64,000 nt of DNA from Datura wrightii (GCA_035772735.1 JASDFA010000007.1:39214501-39278500), one strand, 5' to 3'; shown: positions 10,501 through 21,844, numbered from the stretch's first letter. The notes: generated by a model not told the origin, from the letters alone. Made by a program: numbers and translations.

Positions 10501-11130
10501 TCGAGAATCAACAATCTTAACAATATCTTCTTGATTTAGCACGTTGATTGCTGAAAGATCTTCATATATGGCCGGAAGCTTTGTGGCCTTGTACACATCA
10601 AATACCTCCACCCTTTCATGCGCCAGCATGGTTAGCTGTCTTGCAGCTACATCAATCAACGCTTTCCCGGTTGCCAAGAAAGGACGTCCCAAAATAAATG
10701 GGACTTCCGCATCTGGCTCAAAATCCAGAACAATAAAATCTACCGAGAAGATAAGGGAGCCCACTTGCACCAGCACGTCCTCCACAGTTCCATCTGGTCT
10801 TGCTAAAGAACGATCCGCTAACTGCAAGATCACTGTAGTTGGTCTAGGAGTGCCTAGCCCAAACTTATTGAACACTGATGTCGGCATCAAGTTGATACTC
10901 GCTCCCAAATTGCATAGTCCATGAGCTCAGATACTTTGCCCAATTGTGATTTGAATTGTAAAGCTCACAGGGTCCTTGAGCTTTGTGGGCAACCTGTTCT
11001 GTATCTGGGAAGTGCACTCCTCCGTAAGCGCCACCGTAGCATACTCTGTCAGCCTGCTTTTGTTCGCCACGATGTCCTTGATATACTTTTCATACTTCGG
11101 CACTCCCTGCAAAACATCAACAAGAGGTAA
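10501..11130 (-). pseudogene. pol: E2 aspartic protease, catalytic Asp lost
   Basis: Longest E2 reading frame. From 11112: a pre-protease block GVPKYEKYIKDIVANKSRL and KLKDPVSFTIQITIG. From about 10910: the active-site region LGASINLMPTSVF, then a strand-rich core, PFILGRPFLATGKALIDVA (flap and C-terminal region), and a tail ending near 10444. The usual catalytic residue just before L-G-A is Asn (codon AAT, minus strand 10911-10909), a G-to-A change that would abolish catalysis. The stretch from 10908 to 10444 is otherwise open. The frame with the upstream gag part is broken near the 56-bp duplication. Confidence 0.85.
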
Positions 11131-11202
11131 ATTAATGTGTACCTAGCATACTTCGGCACTCCCTGCAAAACATCAACAAGAGGTAAATTAATGTGTACCT
11201 AT
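11091..11202. repeat. 56-bp perfect tandem duplication in E2 gag-protease
   Basis: Units 11091-11146 and 11147-11202 both begin CATACTTCGGCACTCCC and agree at 55 of 56 positions. The unit length is not a multiple of three, so the duplication itself shifts the gag-protease frame. The near identity implies it is recent. Confidence 0.95.
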
Positions 11203-12870
11203 TTAAGCACCTCCATGAACTTTTTGAAACACGCTTCCTCCTTGTGTTTCTTTAACCTTTGAGGAAACAGGGGCAGTGGTCTTTCTGCTTCAGCTGCCTT
11301 CTCCTTCCCCCTCTCATCATTCTGTTCCCTTTCTTTCTCCACTGCTCCTGACTACTGAGGTGGTCTTTCTGGTTCCACCTCCTTGAGTTGTAAACCACTC
11401 CTTGTAGTCACTGCATTTATTTGCTTGGGATTCGGGTCAGTGTCACTCGGTAATCCTCCTCTTGGCCTGGTGTTTTGAGCTCCAGCTAGTTGTCCAAACT
11501 GGTACTCCGATGCCTTTATAGCTAACTGATTGTTCTTCACATCTGCTGCCAATTTCACATAGTCAGCCTGCAATTAAGCTTGGTTAGCTATCATTGTTTA
11601 AACATTTCCACAATGCTGGGTGGTGGTGGTGGAGGAGGTGCATTGATGCTTCTGTATTGATTCTGATAGTTCTGCTGCCCTCCTTGATTTCTCTATGCAT
11701 CCTGATTCAAACTCTGCCCTTGATGGCTGTTACTACCCCAGGAGAAATTCGGATGATTCCTCCAATTAGAGTTGTAGTTGTTGCCATACTGTTGGTGATT
11801 ATTTCTCTGTACATTACCAACAAAGTTCACTGAATCTGGATTTTCACCACAACACTCAGCTGAATGTTCATTACTACCGCATAATTCACACCAAATCTGC
11901 TGCACTACATTAACTGGGGCTTGAGGTTGATTCAAGCTCATATTGCTGAAGTGGGTGTTGAGTTGATTTTGCAACGCAACTATCTGTGCAGTGATAGACT
12001 TCCAAGACTCTTGCCACTTTCCTTGTTCCTCCTCTAGAAGAGTCTGCATTCCACTCTGGATTTCCCTGCGAAATACAATTTAACAAAGTATACAGCTCCT
12101 CATAAGTCTTTTCTAATGCTTGTCCCCCAGTTGCTAAGTCTAGCAAAATTTTTGTGTGGGGTTCCAAACCCTCTATGAAAGTATGCACCAGCACATCATT
12201 GGACTAGTGATGGTGAGGACAATCCCTTAACATGGATTTTAATCTTTCCCAAGCTTGATATAGATTCTCCCCCTCTCTTTGTTTATAACTTAGAATCTGA
12301 CTTCTAAGTCTTGCTGTTTTCCCGGATGGAAAGAACCGTATCAAAAATTTTATTGCAAGATCATCCCAAGTGGTGATGGAATTAGGTGGCTCAGCTTTCA
12401 ACCACCTCTTTGCTTCTCCGAATAGTGAAAATGGGAACAATGTAAGCCTTATGTAATCAGATGATACTCCAGCGGGGATGTAATTGTCACTTATCTCCAA
12501 AAGGTTTTGGAGGTGTTGTTGTGGATCCTCGTGAGGGAGACCCGTGAATTTCCCGCTAGTGTGCAACAATTGCACCATATTCTGTTTCAGCTCAAACCTC
12601 CCTCCTGGCTCGGGTTTGCGAATGCTTTATATAACATTGTTAGCATGTGGGATTGCCACTTCACGAACCGGCCTAGCTTCCATTTCCTCGGGCACTAACA
12701 CTGCCCCTACAAGTGGTGGATTCTGTTGTTGCTCCAGGATTGTTTGTCTGAGCAACTGCAACTTTTTCTCTAGAGCTTCTCTCCTTTGACAATGAAATTG
12801 TCTTTCCAGCTCTAAGTATGAATCCACCAGCTCCTTGTCTCTTTCCAGTGTTCAACATAATTCAATATCT
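11203..12870 (-). pseudogene. gag: E2 gag, degenerate but mostly readable
   Basis: Gag capsid/nucleocapsid precursor. N-terminal coiled-coil-like block with LELERQFHCQRREALEKKL (about 12820-12760). Capsid core at 12578-12204 (HLQNLLEISDNYIP, LFPFSLFGEAKRWLKAEPP, TTWDDLAIKFLIRFFPSGK). Next a helical segment LLDLATGGQALEKTYEELY, then a zinc-knuckle-like C-E-L-C-G-S-N-E-H-S-A-E-C (about 11890-11850), which has three rather than four residues before the last Cys. The C-terminal linker has GGLPSDTDPNPKQINAVTTR. It is split into at least five frames. The start is uncertain because there is a stop shortly after the first plausible ATG. Confidence 0.85.
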
Positions 12871-12955
12871 GCAAAAGACAGGCTAAGATCAAGTTGTCAG
12901 CACTAATATAGAAATCGTAAACTAATACTTAAGAAAACAATTTTACCAATTGCCA

Positions 12956-12975
12956 GTTCCCCGACAATGGCGCCA
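12956..12975 (-). other. E2 primer-binding site (tRNA-Asp type)
   Basis: The minus strand reads TGGCGCCATTGTCGGGGAAC, six bases inside the 5' LTR edge. It matches the tRNA-Asp complement with two differences, both of the kind produced by methyl-C deamination. It primes minus-strand synthesis and proves the orientation. Confidence 0.9.
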
Positions 12976-12981
12976 AAAACT

Positions 12982-14390
12982 TGTTCGGGCTGTTTCTCCA
13001 CTACACGCAAGTGCACCTGGTCGAACTAGTAGTAAAATGGATAAAGTAAGCAAAGTATCGATCCCACAGGGCCAGAACCAAGGTAATAATCGAATTAAGT
13101 ATTAATGAACTCTAACTTTAAAAATGCAGACAACAATATAAAGAAGATTTTGAGCGTTTGTTTCCTAATTTATACTAATCTAAGGCAAAATGATAAAGTG
13201 AATCTGAACTATAGTAATGAGCAAGCTGAGGTCAAAACGAACATGCAGGGAAGTAATTTATCAGTACAATTCAGTTCATCTTTCCTTCGGTTGCTAGTCA
13301 AGAATTATTGCTTATGGAGAGAAACTTTCGTATTCTACCCAACTTATGAATCACGAACCTTCAACCTACATTTCTGTGATAAAAGAATTTCATGTTCCAG
13401 CCATACGAAACCAATTCCTTAATTGACTAATACGACTTTTACATATCTATTCTGAAGGTAAATCAATTCTCAATTTTCCCAAACTGAGAAGAGATCATAT
13501 CATACCCATTCACAACATTCCAATTTCTTTCCTTTTCAAGATAAAACTGGATTTTTTAGATATACATTAACATTGGCCAAACATTAATGCAGTAAGAACA
13601 AGAATTGATAGAACAACCATGAAAGAAAAGATGAAAAACCAAAATGATCAACAATTACATTCTACTACAAATGTTCTTAACCTCAGCAAGAAGTGAATTT
13701 AGCCACTCATTTGTGGATTAAACATCATCAAACGAGTATAAATCACACAAACAATTGAAATAAAGGAGAAAGAGTTAGAGAAGAACCCTAAGATTTTTGT
13801 CTCTCCAACTGCCTGTAACCCACGTTCTTGCTCAACCAAGTCAGAATCATTAAAAATAAACCTAAGTGTGCTATTTATACTAGTGGGAATTTTTCCCGGA
13901 ATAACAAGCAACGTGTCACGGAGTGCATCGCGGAGCACTGCCTCCGTGACACGGAGCAAACGCGGACCCTCACTAGAAATTTATGTTCCAGGTAAATATA
14001 GGCAACGTGCCACGACATGTATCGCGTGGCATTGCCTCCATGTCATGGAGGCAACGCGGAGCTTCACTGGAATTTTGCCAAAATAAATCATCCGAGGCGG
14101 ACTGCCTCCGTGATGGCAGCGTGACACGGCTCCATCACGGAGCCCCTATATTTGCTGCTTTTCCTTGACCTTTTCCGCTGCTCGCTTCCAAGTCCATTCC
14201 CGATTTTCACCAACATGCAACTTAGCTTCCTAAAATTATATTTTTCCTGCAAAACAACACTAATCATGTTGGTTAGTATAAATTCACATTTTAACTACAA
14301 ATCACATGAGAATGTACAAATAACAATAGATAAACAAGATGAAATAGAGCATTTGAGCATCACTTGGGCATATAACTCTGCCCAAGATTA
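12982..14390 (-). repeat. E2 5' LTR (1409 bp) with TATA box
   Basis: Partner of 4607-6021, followed on its outer side by the GTACC duplication. Same internal order: terminal hairpin (14363-14386), palindromic GC-rich block (about 13910-14144), TATA box TATAAATAG on the minus strand (13871-13879), then R-U5 down to the primer site. It ends GATTA instead of GATCA, a C-to-T change at the terminal CA. No gene inside. Confidence 0.95.
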
Positions 14391-14892
14391 GTACCCCCAA
14401 ACCTTTTGGTGAAAAGAAGGATGGTACCATGAGGACGTGCGTCGACTACAGACAATTGAAAAAAGTGACAATTAAGAACAAGTATCTCATGCCACATATT
14501 GATGACATATTTGATCATCTTTAGGGCATTTTGGTATTCTCAAATTTTGACTTGAGGTCTATTTACCATCGAATAAGGATTAGGATGGAGGATATCTCTA
14601 AGAGAACATTCAAGACCGGTTATTGCCACTTTTAGTTCTTAATTATATCTTCTAGACTGACCAATGCCCCAACATCATTTATAGAGTTGATGAATAGGGT
14701 GCACAGGCATTAGTTGTATTCTCTCAGTATAGTCTTCATAAATGATATTTTGATCTACTCTCAAAGTAGAGAGGAGCATGATAAACATTTGAGAATCGTG
14801 CTTCATACTTTGAAGAAGGAGCAAAGTGAATTTATGCAAAATTTTCTAAGTGTGAGTTCTAGCTCAATTCCATGACATTCTTATGGCATGTG
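14391..14892 (+). pseudogene. pol: H0 reverse transcriptase, middle part
   Basis: Resumes the RT frame right after E2: EKKDGTMRTCVDYRQLKK, then HIDDIFDHL, NFDLRS, and the region corresponding to FGLTNAP. The catalytic box reads F-I-N-D (codon AAT at 14741-14743), so the first catalytic Asp is Asn. The reading ends near CEF-W...G-H-V, where E3 inserts. Several stops are present. Its place in the RT fits exactly between the other two H0 pieces. Confidence 0.85.
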
Positions 14893-16479
14893 AGTACTGC
14901 CCCATACCTTTCAACACATATACGACTAAGTTAATACCGACGAAGGAGCTCAAGCTCGATATGATGATGTGATATTTGGGCCAAGAGTTGAAATGAATAA
15001 ATGTATATAAGTGTTAAGTTGAATTCTATGGATGAAGGTTTGGATAATGGGTAAAACAATAGAGGTGCTTGCTTGACTTATTCACTCTAAAAGGTGACAA
15101 GTAGGTACATAACCTACTTACACTAAATGAACCATGTTATAGGGACCAAGTTGGGGAAGCAACTACATGTGGGTCTAATAGTGGCCTGAATGGAGCTTAA
15201 AGTTGGCCTAAAAAGTGACACCAAAGCAGGTCCAAAATGAATTACAAAAACAGCCACCAATTTTAACCAAATTGTGGCCTAAAGTATACTCAAATTACAG
15301 CCACCAAATCAACCAATTGGAGGACTACTTTGTCCCAAAACTCATGACCCATTGTAGCCAAATTTAGGTCCAAAAGTAGGTTAAGAAGTTAGGCCACAAG
15401 GGTCTATTATAAGTCCCAAAAGAATGAACAATTTCAGCATTCATAATTAGCCAAAGTCTTAAAAAACTCTTTAAGTTCTCTTCCTTTCTTCCTCCTCCAA
15501 GAACAAATGCCTCTTTGCTCTTAAGGTGAGTAAAACTTATGATTTTGGTTTTCATCCTCTTCACATAGATATAAAGTTATGTGATAAAAGGTTGATGAAG
15601 TATGGCAGCACTTTTATGAAGTATGGCAGCCACTTTCCCCAAATTAAATACCCAAAGTTGTGTCAATTTTAAGAAGTTTTCTTTTCTCTTATGTATTCTA
15701 TGTATTTCTTAGTCTATTCAAGACTACCAAAAAAAGAAGATAAAAACTCATCTTCAAGTGTGGTAAGTACTCTATCTAAGTTCATTCTTTTGTATGGATG
15801 TTTTGGGTAGAGAAATCTCATTCTATTGTTGTTAAGAACTCAGGGGACGGCAATCGGAAGTCGTAGGTTCAATATGTTTTTGTGGTGTTTCGGGTGTACT
15901 GCTTTGAGTAGGGGCTGTTTTGTGTGTGTTTTATTGTTTGTGGAAGTATGTTGGTGTAAGAATATATGGTGTTGAAATGGATAAAGAGAGTGTTACTATA
16001 TGCCATCAAAGTTACACCAATATATACAATTTATCCTGAAATTATTTATCTACTATTTTGGTGAAATTGAGTAGTGTTCAAGGGCTAATATTAGCTTCAT
16101 TATGCACCTATATTGTAGATTAACTTAATAAAGAAAATTCCAAGTCGTACTAGGTGTAATCATTGAATGAAATATGGTATGTTAAGGTCTCTCATTTCTT
16201 TGCCAGCATGAATCTAGAAGTGGAAGTTTTGTTTATCGAGTTTCCTTTTTCATTGTGATCCCTAATCAAGCTTTAGAGAGTGTAAAAGAAATGTGTGTGC
16301 TAGTGTGCACAAAGAAGCTACTTCCATATTGAGGCACTATATATATGTGAGTTAGTGTGCACCAAGGTGCAAAGAGTACTCAACATATGTTATAGTATGA
16401 TTTGAGGCATGTGTTGAATTTTTTTTAAAAGAGTAAAGGAGATAAAAGCTTAATGAATCTCACTTATTTCAGTTTCCAG
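14893..16479 (+). repeat. E3 5' LTR, 3' end deleted
   Basis: Aligns with 20308-22203 of the 3' LTR and then stops abruptly after AGTTTCCAG. No gene. The last part holds a short TA run at 16338-16347, corresponding in position to the long AT microsatellite of the other LTR. Confidence 0.85.
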
Positions 16480-17290
16480 ATTTGAGGCACTTGATACAGC
16501 ACTATTAGACTAAAGGTAAGGGTAGTACAACACGTCCCTTAGGGTCAGCAGTAGCCTCTTCTTCCAATGTTCATCCCCCGGGGGAAAGCCCTCAGGAACT
16601 TGCAGGTAAAGTAGAACTAGTTGAAGTGAAGTCTCCAGTTCTAGCAGTGGTCAGAATTGCTTATATGCATCGATAAGTCATCAGGATTTTGAGGCATCCC
16701 TAGATGTTGTTATAGGTATACTATCCATTTTTGAAAATAATATATATGCACTGGTATATCTAGGGGCTACATTTTCATATATTACTCCTTATATTGTGGG
16801 GAAATTTAGGTCAGAACCAGAAAAATTATGTGAACCATTTACAATGTCAACTCTAGTGAGAGAGTAAGTTATAGCTAAGTGGGTCTATCAAAAATGTACC
16901 ACTATGGTGAGTGGCAGAGACACTATGGCAGATTTGATTAATCTCTAAATGGTTTAATTTGACCTTGTCATAGACATGGATTGGTTGTCTGCTTGTTATG
17001 CCATGTTGACTATCGAGTTAAAATTATATGATTTCAATTTTAGGGCGAGCCAGTCTTAGAATGGAAGGGTAACATTGTGGTGCCTATGGGTTGGTTCATT
17101 TCCTACCTTAAGGCAAGTAAATTAATCACGAAAGGGTGATTATATCATATGGGTACATGTAAGGGATCTTAATGTTGAAGAGAAGGCACCAACTCTCCAA
17201 TCTATACCAATTGTAAATGAGTATCTTGATGTGTTCTCTAAGGAACTTCCAAGGCTTCGACCAGATAGATTAATAGAATTTGGTAGCAAC
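16480..17290 (+). pseudogene. pol: E3 gag remnant and aspartic protease
   Basis: After a short serine/proline-rich gag tail (about 16520-16640, VASSSNVHPPGESPQELAG), the protease reads YALVYLGATFSYITPYIVG at about 16745-16800, where the usual catalytic DPG or DSG triad is L-G with the Asp changed. Next come EPFTMSTLVRE, the hydrophobic VIDMDWLSACY motif (about 16965) and the linker FSKELPRLRPDRLIEFG toward RT. Stops interrupt it every 60-150 bases. No zinc knuckle remains, which fits loss of gag. Confidence 0.75.
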
Positions 17291-18050
17291 GTGAATCCTG
17301 GTACCTAGCCTATATCTATTCCACCATATAAGATGGCCCCAGTAACCCTTAAGGAGCTAAAGGAACAATTGAAAGATCTTCTTGATAGAGGGTTTACTCG
17401 CCCTAGTATATCCTCCCAAGGTGTGCCTGTGTTGTTTCTACGCAAGAAAGATGGCTCATTACGAATGTGTACAGATTAAATGCAACTACATAAAGTCACC
17501 ACAAAGATAAAATATCCACTCTCCAGGATTGATAACTTATTTGATCAATTACAGGGGGCCAAGTGTTTCTCAAAAATTGGTTTAAGATCCGAATATCATC
17601 AGCTAAAGATTAGGGAAGTAGACATCCCAAAAATAGATTTATAAATAAGATATGGTCATTTTGAATTTCTTTTCGAACATAGTGTTCAAACCTCTTAAAT
17701 ATTCACGAAGTGATGAAGATTACACAGGTTATCTCAGGGCAATACTACAGACACTCTAAGATCACCAACTATATGCCAAAAATTTTTAAGTGTGAATTTT
17801 GGTTAGGTTCAATAGCATTTCTAGGTTACGTGGTCTCTAGTGAAGTTATTAGTGTGGATTTCTAGAAAATATAGGCAGTAAAGAATTGTCCTAGACTTAT
17901 AACACCTATAGAAGTTTGTAGTTTCTTAGGTCTGGTCAGCTGCTCTTGAAGATTTGTGGAAGGCTTTTCCTCCATTTTCCGCACCTTTGACTAAATTAAT
18001 CCATAAAGTAGTCAAATTTCAGTGGTTAGAAACATGTGAGTGGAGCTTTC
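17291..18050 (+). pseudogene. pol: E3 reverse transcriptase lacking the catalytic box
   Basis: Fingers and palm are readable: PISIPPYKMAPVTLKELK, LLDRGFTRPSISSQGVPVLF, RKKDGSLRMCTD, YPLSRIDNLFDQLQGAK, then HQLKIREVDIPK. After NS-VFKPL the sequence jumps to YSRSDEDYTGYLRAILQTL, so the segment with FGLTNAP and F-I-D-D is deleted. The connection domain continues to SFLGLVS-like residues and KVVKFQWLET. Without the catalytic Asp pair it cannot be active. Confidence 0.8.
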
Positions 18051-18470
18051 AAAATCGAAAGATAGAATTATATCAGCATAAGTGTTGGCCACTCCGAAAG
18101 GGATAGAGGAGTATGTTGTATATTTTGATGCTTCAAGAATTGGCTTAGGTTATATCCTGATGCAGCATGACAAAGTCATTACATATGCCTTAAAATAGCT
18201 GTGAAAACACGAGCAAAACTATCCAACTCATGATCTTGAGTTAGTAGCAGTGGTGTTCATCTTAAAAATGTGACATCACTATTTATATGGAGTTCATATT
18301 GATATATTCAAAGATCACAAAAGCCTTCAGTATATCTTGAAGCACGAGAGTTAAATTTGAGGAAAATAAGATGGCTTGAGTTGTTAAAGGACTATGATGT
18401 TGATATCTTATACCATCCGGGCAAGGCTAATATATTAGTTGATGCTCTTAGTTGAAAATCTTTGGGTGGC
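18051..18470 (+). pseudogene. pol: E3 RNase H
   Basis: RNase H domain, which degrades RNA in the RNA-DNA hybrid: VYFDASRIGLGYILMQ with the first catalytic Asp, then YPTHDLELVAVVFILK with the Glu, then GVHIDIFKDHKSLQYIL with a further Asp, and the degenerate DALS-type end. At least four in-frame stops. The order and spacing are normal. Confidence 0.8.
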
Positions 18471-19604
18471 TTGAAGCATGTAATACCAGATAATGTTGAG
18501 ATGAATGAAGAGCTACATCAGCTGGCCATTTTGAGAGCTTAGCTCCTAGACCCAAATGTCGGAGGAGTTGTCATTCAAAAAATGCCCAAAATCATAACTT
18601 ATATTAGAAGTAAAGGAGAGACATTATGATGATCCGAAATTACTACGATTAAGGGAGGAAATTCCACAACAAAAGAATCCTATATTGGGACTTAAAGAAG
18701 ATGGAGATCTTAGATATTAAGACCGGCTATGTAGCGAGACTACGAGAAAGAATTATGGAAGAAGCTCATCACTCTCGATATTCAGTTCACCTAGAAGCTA
18801 CAAAGATGTACCATGACCTTAAAGAGTTCTATTAGTGGAATAATATGAATCATATTGCAGAATTTGTGAATCAGTTCCCAAATAGACGACAAGTAAAGAT
18901 ACAACACTAGAAATCTAGAGGATTAATCGTAACCATAGAGATTCCAATGTGGAAATGGAAAGTGATCAATATGGATTTTATTATAGGGTTGCCTTGCACT
19001 AGTCGAGAGTATCGATTTATATGGGTAATAGTGAACATGCTCATTAAGTCCACTCACTTTCTACCTATCAAAACTAATTACACAGCTAAAGATTATACTA
19101 AATTATATATAAAGGATATAGTATCACTTCATGGCATACCAATTTCTATTATCTCAAATGGAGGGTGCTCAATTTATTTCACACTTTTGGAGGTCCTTCC
19201 AATGAGGTTTAGGTACTCAGGTGAACCTTACTACGATATTTTATCCCAAAACTAAATATCAGGCTAAGCGTACTATCTAGACGCTTGAAGACTTGTTGTA
19301 GGCATATGCGTTGGACTTTAAGGGAAGTAGGAATGATCATTTACCCCTTGTTTAGTTTGCATATGATAATAGCTACCATTCCAGTATTCAAATGGTCCAT
19401 TATAAAGCTTTATATCAGCGAAAATATAGATCGCCAATAGACTAGTTTGAAGTCAGAGAATCTAAATTATTATGACCTGATTTACTCCATCAAGCCAAAG
19501 AAAAGATAAAGTTGATACAAGAACAATTGTTAATATCTCAGAGTAGGCAGAAGCCATATTTAGATATGCAACGGTAGGAGTTAGAGTTTATTATTAATGA
19601 TTGA
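18471..19604 (+). pseudogene. pol: E3 integrase, zinc-binding and catalytic domains
   Basis: Integrase inserts the cDNA into the genome. The HHCC-like region at about 18760-18890 is damaged. The catalytic core is open at 18947-19255: VINMDFIIGLPCTSR (first Asp), LHGIPISIISNGG (normally S-D-R-G; here the second Asp is Asn and R is G), then a frameshift before the region that carries the Glu. Downstream, LPLV and AYDNSYHSSIQM-like residues of the core end are readable up to about 19440. Inactive. Confidence 0.8.
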
Positions 19605-20024
19605 GTGTTCCTAAAAGTTTTCCCAATAAAGGGTATTATGAGATTTGGTAGGAAAGGTAAGCTTAGTCTAAGATATAGAGGGCCATACAGAATCTCTCGA
19701 AGAATAGGCCAAGTAGCATACAAGCTAGAGCTGCCATCAAAATTAGATGCAGTTCACCCACTCTTTCATGTATCAATGTTACAGAGATGCATAGGAGATC
19801 TCTCTCGTATTACCCTAGTCGAAGAAGTACAGATAACAAAAGATTTATCTTATAAAGAGATTCATGTTTCTATCCTTGACTGCAAGATTCGGAAGTTGAT
19901 AACGAAAGAGACAGCCTCCGTGAGAGTACTATTAAGGAATAATAATATGGAAGAAATAACATATGAATCTAAAGAACAAATAAAATATAAAATATCTCTA
20001 CTTGTTTTCAAACTAAAAGGATAA
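19605..20024 (+). CDS. pol: E3 integrase C-terminus: GPY module and chromodomain-like tail
   Basis: An intact 139-codon stretch, the best preserved part of E3. MRFGRKGKLSLRYRGPYRI carries the GPY/F module, then AYKLELPSKLDAVHPLFHVS and a C-terminal VRVLLRNNNMEEITYESKE, the chromodomain-like tail that in chromoviruses guides integration toward modified chromatin. It was part of the pol polyprotein, so the ATG at 19605 is not a real start. The preceding stops mean it is not translated as such. Called coding only in the sense of an open remnant. Confidence 0.6.
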   Translation: MFLKVFPIKGIMRFGRKGKLSLRYRGPYRISRRIGQVAYKLELPSKLDAVHPLFHVSMLQRCIGDLSRITLVEEVQITKDLSYKEIHVSILDCKIRKLITKETASVRVLLRNNNMEEITYESKEQIKYKISLLVFKLKG

Positions 20025-21842
20025 AGTAACTCAAAAGAACAAGACCATAAGTTCAAGGGATTAAAGTAAGCCCATTTGTTTATATTTTATAGTTTATATG
20101 AGAATGTGGTATAATTATTTTGGTTGTTAAGTTATTTGGATATTGTTGCATTACCTTGTGAGGTATTAGGTTGGATTCTACTGAGTTTCAAGTTTTTGGG
20201 TAGTCTAAATTACAGGAAAAAACCTCAAAATTTTAAGAAATCCAAACAATCTAAGTCTTATACCTATTTCCCTCGTTTGAGGATGAATGATCCAAAGGGG
20301 GAAACGATATAACACCCGATATCTTTCAACACATATACGACTAAGTTAATACCGACGAAAGAGCTTAAGCTCAAGATGATGAGGTGATATTTGGGACAAG
20401 AGTTGAAATGAATAAATGTACATAAGCGTTAAGTTGAAAAGATTAAAGGTTTGAAAAATAGGATAAAACAATTGAGGTACTTGCTTGACTTATTAAAGCT
20501 AAAAGGTAATAAGTAGGTGCATCACCTACTTACGCTAAATAAACCATGCTATGGGGAACAAGATGAGGCAAGAACTACCTAGGTTATTGAGCCTAATAGT
20601 GGCCCAAAAATTAACCCCAAAAGGTGAAACCAAAAGTTAGCCCAAAATGAATACAAAGACAACCACCAATTTTGACCGAATTGTGGCCCAAAAATAGAGT
20701 CCAATTGCAACCACCAAATTAGCCAAATTGGAGGCCAAAATGAAGATAAACTTTGGCACAAAACCATAACCCATTGTAGCCTAAATAGAGTCCCAAATAT
20801 GGGTCAAAAATGTCAGTCATAAGTGTTCCATATAAGTCTCAAAACAATTTCAGCATTCATACTTGGCCAAAATCTGGAAAATTCTTCAAGTTCTCTTCCG
20901 TTGTTCCTTCACCAAGAACAAATGACTCTTGATCTTAAGGTGAGTAAAACTCTTATGATTTTTGGTGTTAATATTCTTCACATATCTATAAAATAATGTG
21001 GTGAAAAATTGATTAAGTATAATAGCCCTTTTCCCCAAATTAAACACCCAAATTTGTGTTAGTTTTAAGAAGTTTTCTCTTCTCTTATATGTATGAAGGA
21101 ATTCTTAGGCTCTTCAAAACTAAAAGGACAAGAGGATAAGAACTCCCTTTCAAGTGTGGTAAGTACTCTGGCTAAGTTCATTCTTTTGTATGAAATTTTT
21201 GGTGGAGAAATCTCATCATAATGTTGTTAAGAACTCATTGGATAGTGATCGAAAGTCTTGAGTTTAATTATGTTGCAATGGTGTTTCTAGTGTAATTCTT
21301 CATGTAGGGTCTATTTTTGTATTTTCAATAGTTGGAGGCAGTATGATGGTGTAAGGAAATGTGGTGTTAAAATGGGTAAGAAGCGTTTTACGGTACATCA
21401 TTAAAGTTATGTCAATACATACAATCTGTCTGAAAATTATTTATCTACTATTTTGGTGTAGTTGAAGTTTGTTCAAGGAATAATATTAGCTTCATTATGC
21501 ATCTAAATTACATATTAACTTGATAAAGGAAAGGCCAAGTCGTGCTAGGTGTAATAGTTGAAATAAACAAGGTATGTTGAGGTTTCTCATTTCTTGTCGG
21601 TATGAATCTAGAAGTGAAAGTTTTCTTTATCGAGTTTCCTTTTTCAGTATGATACATAATCAAGCTTTAGAGATTATAAAATAAAAGTTTTGCAAGTTGG
21701 GTCCTTACTCATATTGAATGATTAAGTTGAGTTCCAAAGAAAACCTTTTCAATATAAGTCCAAAGAAGTTAGCCAACAAGAGTCTTAATAACTAAAGGAA
21801 GTGGCTATAAAAACCAATCTTAGGAGTAACTGCTATATTGAG

Positions 21843-21844
<2 letters not shown>

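Larger units (their letters stand above)
4607..14390 (-). mobile_element. E2: complete, non-autonomous Athila-like element with extra ORF
   Basis: Full-length element of 9784 bp, flanked by the perfect 5-bp duplication GTACC at 4602-4606 and 14391-14395. Minus-strand order: 5' LTR (12982-14390), tRNA-Asp-type primer site, gag, protease, a stub of the integrase C-terminus, spacer, a separate ORF of the 'putative plant transposon protein' type (9057-7822), 3' spacer with polypurine-like tract, 3' LTR (4607-6021). RT, RNase H and nearly all of integrase are deleted, so it would need another Athila element to move. In one 60-base sample the two LTRs differ at about three positions, suggesting a younger age than its host. 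Confidence 0.93.
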
